From Peribacillus sp044761665 (lineage in GTDB: Bacteria > Bacillota > Bacilli > Bacillales > DSM-1321): 64,000 nucleotides of DNA. Positions 1-7,239 of the stretch are shown in pieces. The DNA is taken from positions 540,544 through 604,543 of the forward strand of contig NZ_JBIWCW010000002.1 of NCBI RefSeq assembly GCF_044761665.1, read 5' to 3'. The position numbers were made by a program, and so were the translations under genes. Within the stretch, counting starts at the first letter, position 1. Each line of letters opens with the position of its first letter. Under the pieces are notes generated by a model. That model was given only the letters and a program-made list of their open reading frames with translations, had not been told where the DNA came from and searched no databases.

Positions 1-2127
1 TATTTGGCTCAAGGATATATCCAGGCGCAGGACCGTTTGTTTCAAATGGACCTAAGCAGGCGTCAGGCATCCGGTGAATTAAGCGAAGTGATTGGTGAGA
101 AGGCCGTTAAAAATGATAAATATTTTCGGACTCTTGGGTTAAGGAGGGCTGCCGAATCTTCTTACGACGCTTATACAAGTGAAGGAAAGGAAGCGTTGGA
201 TGTATTCGCGGAAGGCGTGAATCGGTATATCGCCGAATTGCAGGAAAGCGGGAAATGGCCAGTCGAGTTCACGTTGCTAGGCTATGAACCGGAGCCTTGG
301 ACAGCTACGGATTCTCTGACCATTGGAAAGTATATGGCATTTGATTTAGGTGGGAACTGGGAAGATCAGGCGTTCAGACAGTATTTACTGCAAACTTTCC
401 CGAAGGAAAAGGCCTATGACTTATTCCCGGATTATCCAAAGGACGCGCCATATATCATCGGCAAGGAAGATCTGGATATTGAGAAGAGCTTTGCTGGTGC
501 CGTTATTCCTTATGAATTCAATGGCAGTAATAACTGGGTCGTATCCGGTGCGAAAACGGATTCCGGAAAACCGCTTCTAGCCGATGATCCCCATCTCGGA
601 TTGGCGACACCCTCCGTTTGGTACCAAATGCATCTGGAGGCACCGACCGTCAATGTGAGCGGGGTCATATTTGCTGGGATTCCCGGAATCATACTCGGTC
701 ATAATGAAAACGTCGCCTGGGGTGTGACGAATACGGGACCGGATGTTCAGGATCTGTATATCGAAAAGAGAAACCCAAAGAATGAGAATGAATTTGCTTA
801 CAAGGATGAATGGGAAGAAGCGAAGATAGTCGATGAACCGATCAAGATGAAAGACGGCAAGACGATTGATTATCAAGTGACGATTACACGGCATGGACCG
901 GTCGTTTCCGAGTTCGCGGGTAAAAGCGGGAAGGACTCTGTCCTAGCATTAAGATGGACGGCCCTTGATCCATCAGCTGAACTGGAAGCGGTATTGAATA
1001 TGAATAAGGCAAAAGATTGGAATGAATTTGAAAAGGCGCTCCTGAAGTTTGAAACGCCGGCACAGAATTTTGTCTTCGCTTCTACCGACGGGACGATTGC
1101 CTATAAGGCGAACGGGAAGATTCCTATCCGAAAAAAAGGTGATAGCATGCTGCCGGTTCCGGGCTGGACGGATGAATATGAATGGAAGAGTTATATTCCA
1201 TTTGATGAACTTCCGAAAACCATCAACCCAGAAGAAGGTTTCATTTCAACGGCGAATAATAAGGTCATTTCCGACGATTATCCGTACCATATCAGTAATA
1301 ACTGGGCACAGCCATATCGTCAAATGAGGATTCAGGAGTTTTTACAAGCCAATAAGAAACTGACTGCAGAGGATATGCAAAGCCTGCAGATGGATCAGAT
1401 GAACCTGCAAGCGAGAGAATTCGTCCCGCAATTCTTAAAAATATTAAATGGCTCGTCCGGAAAGCGGGAAGAACAGGCGCTAGAAATTTTACAGAAATGG
1501 AATCAGATAGATTCTGCAGATGCCGCTGCACCGATGATCTTTAATGTGTGGATGAAGAAAATCGGTGATGTCCTGCTGACGGACGAGATTCCTGAGGAAA
1601 CGCTTAAACTTTTTAATGGAAGAAAATCGGCGATTGATGAATTGCTGCGTGAGGCACTGAACGGTAAACCAGGTCCGTGGATTGAAGAGGCCGGGGGGCT
1701 TGAGCAGGTCTTGGGGATGTCGTTGCAGCAGACGTTGAAAGAACTGGAGAAAACGCAAGGTTCTGATTTAACCGATTGGGAGTGGGGAGATTACCACCAA
1801 GTCAGGTTTGATCATCCACTTTCCAGTGTTTCACCATTGAACTATTTATTCAACAGCGACGGAGGGATTCCAGTTGGTGGCAGCAGTGTCACTGTCCAGG
1901 CAGCCGCATTTCTTGAGGATGGAACCGTCAATCATGGTGGTTCCTGGAGATTTGTCATCGATCTATCTGATACGAATCAAGCCTATCATCTTGTCGGCCC
2001 GGGCCAATCCGGAAATGTCAAAAGCAAATGGTATCATGATCAGCTTGAGGATTGGGCGGATGGAACCTATCATAAAACGATACTGGACAAACCAAAAGGC
2101 GATAAGCTGACATTAAAACCAGAGTAG
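1..2127 (+). CDS. Penicillin acylase family protein, 5' end cut by window edge
   Basis: This is an N-terminal-nucleophile hydrolase of the penicillin amidase family, which cleaves amide bonds in beta-lactams, acyl-homoserine lactones or related N-acyl compounds after self-cleavage into alpha and beta chains. The frame is open at the left edge, so the signal peptide and true start are missing. The expected Gly-Ser processing site appears as NGSNNWVVSG with the nucleophile serine near residue 175 of the visible part. Further family blocks follow: GIPGIILGHNENVAWG, TRHGPVVS and the STANNK segment that supplies the oxyanion asparagine. The C-terminal half ends with GDYHQVRFDHPLS and the GGSSVTVQAA segment. 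The 707 visible residues are near full length for the family (about 770-800). The natural substrate cannot be read from the sequence. Confidence 0.93.
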   Translation, partial: YLAQGYIQAQDRLFQMDLSRRQASGELSEVIGEKAVKNDKYFRTLGLRRAAESSYDAYTSEGKEALDVFAEGVNRYIAELQESGKWPVEFTLLGYEPEPWTATDSLTIGKYMAFDLGGNWEDQAFRQYLLQTFPKEKAYDLFPDYPKDAPYIIGKEDLDIEKSFAGAVIPYEFNGSNNWVVSGAKTDSGKPLLADDPHLGLATPSVWYQMHLEAPTVNVSGVIFAGIPGIILGHNENVAWGVTNTGPDVQDLYIEKRNPKNENEFAYKDEWEEAKIVDEPIKMKDGKTIDYQVTITRHGPVVSEFAGKSGKDSVLALRWTALDPSAELEAVLNMNKAKDWNEFEKALLKFETPAQNFVFASTDGTIAYKANGKIPIRKKGDSMLPVPGWTDEYEWKSYIPFDELPKTINPEEGFISTANNKVISDDYPYHISNNWAQPYRQMRIQEFLQANKKLTAEDMQSLQMDQMNLQAREFVPQFLKILNGSSGKREEQALEILQKWNQIDSADAAAPMIFNVWMKKIGDVLLTDEIPEETLKLFNGRKSAIDELLREALNGKPGPWIEEAGGLEQVLGMSLQQTLKELEKTQGSDLTDWEWGDYHQVRFDHPLSSVSPLNYLFNSDGGIPVGGSSVTVQAAAFLEDGTVNHGGSWRFVIDLSDTNQAYHLVGPGQSGNVKSKWYHDQLEDWADGTYHKTILDKPKGDKLTLKPE

Positions 2128-2131
2128 ATGA

Positions 2132-2162
2132 AAAGGACCTTACTTTAGAAGTGAGGTCCTTT
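2132..2162 (+). terminator. Terminator of the penicillin acylase gene
   Basis: A 14-bp inverted repeat (AAAGGACCTTACTT and AAGTGAGGTCCTTT) with a 3-nt loop begins five bases after the stop codon. Confidence 0.8.
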
Positions 2163-2232
2163 GTCTGTCACGAAACGTATATCTTACACAAAAAAATGTC
2201 AAAGGCGAGTGTGTACTCCAACTTGGCAGCCC

Positions 2233-2451
2233 CTACCGTTTCTGTTTACTCAGGAATTCAGTAAGAAATTCCTCGAAATTGGGAGCTTCGATGCTAGCGA
2301 TCTTTTCATAGGATTCTATGATTTTGAGTTTGATTTCTTGTTCAAGGTCACTTCTGTCTTGATAATGTGTGTTCTTTAAGGATTTTTTTATTTTAGGATC
2401 GAGAGAATCGATCATTTCCATCAATTCTTGTTTTGAAAGTTTGTTATCCAC
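2233..2451 (-). CDS. RsoA-like sigma co-regulator (region-2-like half of a split sigma factor)
   Basis: This small protein of about 72 residues contains DLEQEIKLKIIESYEKI, which resembles the core-binding region 2.1/2.2 helix of sigma-70 proteins. It lies directly downstream of, and overlaps by 8 bp, a gene that carries only a sigma region 4. In B. subtilis the sigma-O system has the same layout: SigO supplies region 4 and the 79-residue RsoA supplies a region-2-like segment. I chose the GTG at 2451, which sits 10 nt after AAGGAG (2467-2462). An in-frame ATG at 2484 would overlap the sigma gene by 41 bp and lacks an equally placed ribosome binding site. Assignment as RsoA rests on size, position and this helix. 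Confidence 0.7.
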   Translation of the reverse strand: MDNKLSKQELMEMIDSLDPKIKKSLKNTHYQDRSDLEQEIKLKIIESYEKIASIEAPNFEEFLTEFLSKQKR

Positions 2452-3064
2452 AATGCCTGTTCTCCTTCCTAGCATAAATCTCATCCATATAGTGTTTTCT
2501 CAGTTTTTTGAGTCCCTGTTTGCGAATACTTGATATGTTTTGAGGCGATTCATGGAAATAAGCTGCAATTTCTTTGTTGGAAAGGCCGCAGGAATAGACC
2601 ATCGTCAGTACCTGATTTTGTTTCGGCGTCAGCTTCTGGAGGGCTTTTACCAATTCCTCGTCACCTATATGGGAAGAAAGGTCGCCGGTTTCCCCCATCT
2701 TTTCAAGTTGAATATCCAGGCTTCCGATTCGATCGATGATCCCGCCACTATCCGAGGTCATCTCGAGGTCCATTTGATAACGTTCCCTTTGTTTTCGCGC
2801 TCTTTTATCATAGTCAACGGAGAAAAAATAAATTAGTGAGCATAAGTATTTGTATACCTTGGCCCTATAATAGAAAATTTGGAATGTCTCGTTGAGATGA
2901 CAAATGTTGTTTGAGGATGGGGACTCAAGTGTATCCGTGAAAATCTTCATATGGTCAGGGTTTTGTAAAAAAACCTGGATGATGGGTTGTTCAAAGAATG
3001 AAGTGTATCTTTGATGTAACACATCAAGTGAATGAGAAAAGAAATGAGCGGTTAACTTGTTCAT
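2444..3064 (-). CDS. SigO-like sigma factor carrying region 4
   Basis: The 206-residue protein ends with a clear sigma region 4 helix-turn-helix (about residues 138-198: ALQKLTPKQNQVLTMVYSCG, then SNKEIAAYFHESPQNISSIR). The first 100 residues do not show a normal region 2. This fits SigO of B. subtilis, which needs the separate protein RsoA for promoter opening; an RsoA-like gene follows with an 8-bp overlap. A YvrJ-family gene is transcribed divergently, as expected for the sigO neighbourhood. The start at 3064 follows AAGGAGGG. A LexA-like palindrome lies about 60 bp upstream, so DNA damage may control the gene; that is inference. Confidence 0.75.
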   Translation of the reverse strand: MNKLTAHFFSHSLDVLHQRYTSFFEQPIIQVFLQNPDHMKIFTDTLESPSSNNICHLNETFQIFYYRAKVYKYLCSLIYFFSVDYDKRARKQRERYQMDLEMTSDSGGIIDRIGSLDIQLEKMGETGDLSSHIGDEELVKALQKLTPKQNQVLTMVYSCGLSNKEIAAYFHESPQNISSIRKQGLKKLRKHYMDEIYARKENRHCG

Positions 3065-3122
3065 TTATTATCCCTCCTTAAATTCATAAAGTGATGGACA
3101 AGGGGAATAAATCAATTATATA

Positions 3123-3136
3123 CGAACATTTGTTCT
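3123..3136. promoter_or_regulatory. LexA (SOS) box-like palindrome upstream of the split sigma operon
   Basis: The minus-strand sequence AGAACAAATGTTCG differs from the Bacillus LexA consensus CGAACRNRYGTTCG only at the first base. It is followed on the minus strand by TATATAAT, a plausible -10 element for the sigma gene, so a bound repressor would overlap the promoter. The divergent YvrJ gene begins 87 bp away on the other side. Confidence 0.55.
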
Positions 3137-3222
3137 TTTTACCATAAACCGATAGGGCTAGATTGATTTTGCTCGGACATTATTCACTTTAGTTAATAGA
3201 TACAAGAAAAGGGGTGAAGAGG

Positions 3223-3384
3223 ATGATGATTGAGGATGCTACTGTGTGGGTATCATTAGTTAGCGATTTTGGCTATCCATTCGTCGTTTCAATGTTTTTG
3301 CTCTTCCGCTTCGGAAAAAAATTAAATGAACTGACTCTAGAAGTAGAGAACCTAAAGAAGACCGGTCATAAAAAGAGAAGCTGA
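3223..3384 (+). CDS. YvrJ family protein
   Basis: This 53-residue protein has a short N-terminal segment, one membrane helix (about residues 8-29, SLVSDFGYPFVVSMFLLFRF) and a charged C-terminal tail. The pattern ending in helix-RFxxKLxxL is that of the YvrJ family, whose B. subtilis member is co-transcribed with oxdC under sigma-O control. Here it is divergent from the sigma-O-like operon and oxdC is absent. The ATG at 3223 follows AAAAGGGGTGAAGAGG. The role of YvrJ is not established. Confidence 0.7.
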   Translation: MMIEDATVWVSLVSDFGYPFVVSMFLLFRFGKKLNELTLEVENLKKTGHKKRS

Positions 3385-3408
3385 CATAAGGAGCTAGTTG
3401 AAAAACGG

Positions 3409-3442
3409 ATTTTGGATTCCGTTTCTTTATGGAATCCAAAAT
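3409..3442. repeat. Perfect 12-bp inverted repeat
   Basis: ATTTTGGATTCC and GGAATCCAAAAT flank a 10-nt loop 24 bp after the YvrJ stop codon. There is no good T-run on either side, so it may be an mRNA-stabilising or factor-dependent terminator hairpin for the YvrJ gene. Confidence 0.5.
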
Positions 3443-3773
3443 CTAGATAGTGAAAATAAAGGGTTGAAGGTGAGCCCTCCAATTCTTATTTTTGCCCGAA
3501 TAGGATATTATGTCTTCCTAGTCTGGAATATAACACAAAAAATGGTAAAAATAATCCTCATATAGAATCATTTTATTAATATAACTCATCGGACCTTAGA
3601 ATTAGTGAAAAGCCTCCTCTCATACGTATTTTGTTTTATAAGGTAAAGTGAAAATACTTTTGAAAAAACAACATTTTTACGTTATACGAAAAAAAATGCA
3701 TTATTCTATTCAAAAATGCTGTATTTTTCGTAAATTGGTAATAAAATGAAATTTTAGGATAGGGGGCGCTCTT
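3443..3773. other. AT-rich intergenic region before the acetyltransferase
   Basis: I see no gene here. The region holds short A/T tracts, including near-repeated AAAAATGC stretches around 3690-3725. It presumably carries the promoter of the downstream acetyltransferase, but no confident -35/-10 pair stands out. Confidence 0.4.
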
Positions 3774-4601
3774 TTGAATAGGAAACAACTTAAGGATCTC
3801 GAACAATTGCAATTGGAAAGTGAACAAGGGGATTTTTCGCTGAAGCTGAACTGGGAGACACTCCGGAGCCGGAATGGCGTCTTGCAAAATGATTTTTTAC
3901 ATTACGAAGGAAATCAACTTGTTGGATTTGTCGGTTTATATGACTTCGGCAGTAAATTGGAGATGTGTGGAATGGTTCACCCGGATTTCCGGAGACGGGG
4001 GATTTTCACGGACTTGGTGAATGAAGCTTTAGAAGCTGCATTAAGAAGGGAAGCAAGAGCGATAATCCTGAATGCTCCGGGTCCATCTGATTCCGGAAAA
4101 GAGTTCTTGAAACGAATCCCATGTGAGTTTGCGTTTTCGGAATACCAAATGAAATGGTCGCTTACCGAACTGTCTGACCATGAAGATATTATCATTCGCC
4201 CTTCACGGATAACGGATGCGGAAATAGAAATCCAGTTGGATATTCAATGTTTTCAGTTTCTGGAAAAGGAAGCAAGGGAATATTATCAGCGCATTCAATA
4301 TGAAGATACGTTAAAAACCCTGATGATCGAGGCAGATGGAATCACGGTCGGTAAAATCCGTGTCGATCATAGTGATGGGGAAGCGTGGATTTATGGCTTT
4401 TCGATTTTTCCTGAATATCAGGGAAAAGGCATTGGCAAAAAGGTGCTGAGTAAGATAGTGGCTGAACAGCATAATCTTGGCTACGATATTTTTCTTGAAG
4501 TGGAAGCGAAGAATGCGCGTGCTCTGGGACTCTATGAAAATTGTGGATTCAGGACCATGCAGCGGCAGGATTATTATGAGTATAAGGAAGGGAATGGGTG
4601 A
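3774..4601 (+). CDS. Tandem-GNAT N-acetyltransferase
   Basis: This 275-residue protein contains two GNAT folds. The first (about residues 1-135) has the acetyl-CoA binding region MVHPDFRRRGIFTDLVNEAL. The second (about residues 140-275) has IFPEYQGKGIGKKVLSKIV and the terminal ARALGLYENCGF block. GNAT enzymes transfer an acetyl group from acetyl-CoA to an amine; the substrate is not evident. The TTG start at 3774 is supported by AGGGGG eleven bases upstream. It stands alone between a non-coding region and a DinB-family gene. Confidence 0.85.
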   Translation: MNRKQLKDLEQLQLESEQGDFSLKLNWETLRSRNGVLQNDFLHYEGNQLVGFVGLYDFGSKLEMCGMVHPDFRRRGIFTDLVNEALEAALRREARAIILNAPGPSDSGKEFLKRIPCEFAFSEYQMKWSLTELSDHEDIIIRPSRITDAEIEIQLDIQCFQFLEKEAREYYQRIQYEDTLKTLMIEADGITVGKIRVDHSDGEAWIYGFSIFPEYQGKGIGKKVLSKIVAEQHNLGYDIFLEVEAKNARALGLYENCGFRTMQRQDYYEYKEGNG

Positions 4602-4664
4602 ATCTTCGGTTTGATGCTCCATTTTCTCATTTGATGTAGAGTATTTTCGGTATAGGAGATGATA

Positions 4665-5126
4665 GTGCTGCTAACACTTTTTAGCTATAACTGGCAAGTT
4701 AGAAGAGATTGGTTTCAATGGTGTCTGAAGCTCAATCCCGATGAATGGCTGAGACAGCGGAACGGGGGAATGGGTAATTTTATTAAGACGTTCGCCCATG
4801 TCATCGATGTCGAGTATAGTTGGATTCGTGCAATACAGGGGAAGCCGGACGTTGAAATAGACTTAGATGATTTCCACACAGTCGAAGAGATTCAGGACTT
4901 GTCTAGTAGGTATCATCCGGAAGTAAGAGAGTTTTTGGAAACGTGGTCACCTGCCATGGAGCATGATTTGATAGAGGCTCCATGGATGAAGGGTAGTTAT
5001 GAAAAGGGCATGATACTAAGACACTTGATTGCCCATGAAATTCATCATATCGGGCAGCTCTCGATCTGGTCGAGGGAAATGGGGATTAAACCGATTTCCG
5101 CCAGTTTGATTGACCGCCATTTATAA
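4665..5126 (+). CDS. DinB family protein
   Basis: This is a four-helix-bundle protein of the DinB/YfiT metal-dependent superfamily. Three candidate metal-binding histidines are present in the expected order: FAHVIDVE near residue 45, and AHEIHHIGQ near residue 126. The start is best placed at GTG 4665, six bases after GGAG; the ATG at 4659 abuts the ribosome binding site. The N-terminus then reads MLLTLFSYNWQVR, common in the family. Members include bacillithiol-dependent transferases and many uncharacterised proteins. It is followed by a terminator and appears monocistronic. Confidence 0.85.
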   Translation: MLLTLFSYNWQVRRDWFQWCLKLNPDEWLRQRNGGMGNFIKTFAHVIDVEYSWIRAIQGKPDVEIDLDDFHTVEEIQDLSSRYHPEVREFLETWSPAMEHDLIEAPWMKGSYEKGMILRHLIAHEIHHIGQLSIWSREMGIKPISASLIDRHL

Positions 5127-5134
5127 ATGCCTTT

Positions 5135-5175
5135 AAAAGAACGGGGAAACGCGCCTTGGATACCCGTTCTTTTTT
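5135..5175 (+). terminator. Terminator after the DinB-family gene
   Basis: AAAAGAACGGG pairs with CCCGTTCTTTTTT across a 17-nt loop, ending in a T-run. Confidence 0.7.
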
Positions 5176-5485
5176 CTGTTTTATGATTACCGTTTGAAAA
5201 AGGGGGTATATAGATATTTAGACTGAGATGTTTTCTAAGAGTCTAGAAATGGTAGTTATAGTAAAGAATTGATTTTGTTAGAAGGGACGTAGGAGATTGT
5301 TGGATTCTAAGATTTCCCATGTTCTGTCGAGAATGAAATAAGCAACGTAGGCTAGAGTTTTTTGTTTATAGGCAAGCTCCTTTTATGTCCTCTTATTTCC
5401 ATCCAATTCTATCTCATCGAATGACCATTCGTATAACCTACTCATTTCAATAAAAAACCCTTGCAACTTTAGAAAGGAAGAATCG
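5176..5485. other. Intergenic region before the BCCT transporter
   Basis: No gene or convincing RNA motif is visible. The last part should contain the transporter's promoter and its AAAGGAAG ribosome binding site (near 5472). Confidence 0.4.
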
Positions 5486-7033
5486 ATGCGCTTTAAATTA
5501 AATAGTGTTTTTTGGATTTCTGCATTTATTGTCACGCTAGTCGTCATCATAGGAGCAATGATTCCTAAAACTTTTGCAAATGGAGCCAATGCTGCCCTTG
5601 CCTTTACTACATCTTCTTTTGGGTGGCTATTTTTGGCTGCCGTCTTCTTATTCGTCATTTTTATGATTTATCTCATTTTTAGCAAATACGGAAAGATACG
5701 TTTGGGTGGGGAGGACGAACGCCCGGAATTCCCTTTGTTCACCTGGATTGGCATGTTATTTTCCTGTGGTTTTGGTATTGCTCTTGTTTTTTATGGGATA
5801 GGGGAACCGATGACCCACTTCTTTACACCGCCATACAATAATGTCGAGCCATTAACGACAAAAAGTGCTCGGTTGGCCATGGGATATTCCTTCTTTCATT
5901 ACGGCGTGAGCCAATGGGCCATATTTGCAACCGTGGGACTTGCCATGGCTTATTATCAATTTCGGAAAAATGAAAATGGTATGGTATCAACCACCCTTTC
6001 TCCTATAATCGGAAAGGGGAGGCACGTAAAACCTATAAAAAACATCGTTGATATTCTTGCCATTACCGCCACGATCATGGGGGTAGCCACTTCGTTAGGA
6101 TTAGGAATCATGCAAATCGACGGCGGTTTGCGTTTTTCCTATCATGTGCCGGACGAAAACTGGATAAAGATTGTCATTGTAATTGGCATGACAGCCCTTT
6201 TCTTAACGTCAGCGATTACCGGGTTAAACAAAGGGATGAAATGGTTAAGTAACTTTAACTTATTTGCAGTATTTTTGATCATGCTGTTCATCTTCATTAC
6301 GGGACCGACTCAATTCATCCTAGATACATTCATTTTGGGAATTAGTGATTATATCTCCCATTTCGTATCGTATAGTCTAAGGCTGAATCCATATACCGGA
6401 AATCCTTGGGTCTACAAATGGACCATCTTTTATTGGGCTTGGGCAATTGCTTGGTCGCCGTTTGTCGGGTCATTCATTGCTCGCGTTTCGAGAGGGCGCA
6501 CGATCCGTGAGTTTATCCTGGGAGTGATGGTTGCTCCACCAGCAGTAGCATTGGTCTGGATTGCTATTTTCGGAGGAACAGCTCTCCATATGGACTTGTT
6601 TGAAGGGACGCATATCGCAACTGCTGTGAATAAAGATATCACAAGTGCCCTTTTCACCATGCTTCAAGGGCTTCCTTTCACACCTGTAGTTACAGGATTC
6701 GTCTTGATATTAATTTTGACCTTCCTTGTGACATCAGTTGATTCAGCTGTGTATATACTAAGCTCGATGTCGACCAATGGCAGTTTGAATCCCCCGATTT
6801 TCGTCAGAGTCATCTGGGGAGTGTTGATGGGCGCCATTGCGTTAGTCCTTCTCTTATCGAGTGGGTTGACTGGGTTGCAATCGGCTTCAGTCGTGTCAGC
6901 CTTGCCACTCACGATCATTCTCCTGCTCATCATGTTGGCCTTTTATAAAACACTTCTTAAGGATTTTAGAAGGGTGCCAATACCTGCATCAGTGAGAAAA
7001 AGAAAGGGAAAAGAAGAGGAAAGCATAAGATAA
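5486..7033 (+). CDS. BCCT family transporter (betaine/carnitine/choline type)
   Basis: The 515-residue protein has the twelve-helix BCCT pattern. Family marks are the glycine-rich substrate/sodium segment MGVATSLGLGIMQIDGGL in helix 5 (near residue 200) and the tryptophan-rich helix 8 signature FYWAWAIAWSPFVGSFIARV (near residue 314). BCCT carriers import quaternary ammonium compatible solutes with sodium; the closest B. subtilis counterpart by length is OpuD, the glycine betaine carrier, but substrate is not proved. The N-terminal tail is short. The ATG follows AAAGGAAG. It is monocistronic, with a strong terminator directly behind. Confidence 0.92.
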   Translation: MRFKLNSVFWISAFIVTLVVIIGAMIPKTFANGANAALAFTTSSFGWLFLAAVFLFVIFMIYLIFSKYGKIRLGGEDERPEFPLFTWIGMLFSCGFGIALVFYGIGEPMTHFFTPPYNNVEPLTTKSARLAMGYSFFHYGVSQWAIFATVGLAMAYYQFRKNENGMVSTTLSPIIGKGRHVKPIKNIVDILAITATIMGVATSLGLGIMQIDGGLRFSYHVPDENWIKIVIVIGMTALFLTSAITGLNKGMKWLSNFNLFAVFLIMLFIFITGPTQFILDTFILGISDYISHFVSYSLRLNPYTGNPWVYKWTIFYWAWAIAWSPFVGSFIARVSRGRTIREFILGVMVAPPAVALVWIAIFGGTALHMDLFEGTHIATAVNKDITSALFTMLQGLPFTPVVTGFVLILILTFLVTSVDSAVYILSSMSTNGSLNPPIFVRVIWGVLMGAIALVLLLSSGLTGLQSASVVSALPLTIILLLIMLAFYKTLLKDFRRVPIPASVRKRKGKEEESIR

Positions 7034-7048
7034 TGAAATAGAGTAGTA

Positions 7049-7078
7049 GGCCGGTTCATTCTATGAACCGGCCTTTTT
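7049..7078 (+). terminator. Terminator after the BCCT transporter
   Basis: A perfect 11-bp stem, GGCCGGTTCAT and ATGAACCGGCC, with a 3-nt loop is followed by five T residues. Confidence 0.9.
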
Positions 7079-7152
7079 GCAGGATTATTAAATAGTGTGT
7101 TTCTCTTTTTGTCAATCGATAAATGGTTCAAAAGAATTATTTTATCAAAAAA

Positions 7153-7199
7153 TGTAATATCGTAGTAAAATATGTAAAAATTCAGATAAAATATGTTAT
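7153..7199 (+). promoter_or_regulatory. Possible reverse-oriented Pho-box-like array upstream of the yfkN-type gene
   Basis: TGTAAT (7153), TGTAAA (7173) and TGTTAT (7194) recur every 20-21 bp, with weaker matches half-way between. Reverse-complemented, they resemble PhoP half-sites of the TTWACA type. The gene is a secreted phosphoesterase, so phosphate control is reasonable, but the site is AT-rich and the match is weak. Confidence 0.25.
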
Positions 7200-7239
7200 A
7201 TTATTCTAGAATTTGATAAAATTTGAGAGGTTGTGAAGT

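Noticed and set aside
577..894. Long minus-strand frames opposite the penicillin acylase and other genes (for example 25617-26303, 9804-10223)
   Set aside because: They lie wholly inside well-supported genes and read as low-complexity shadow translations without ribosome binding sites.
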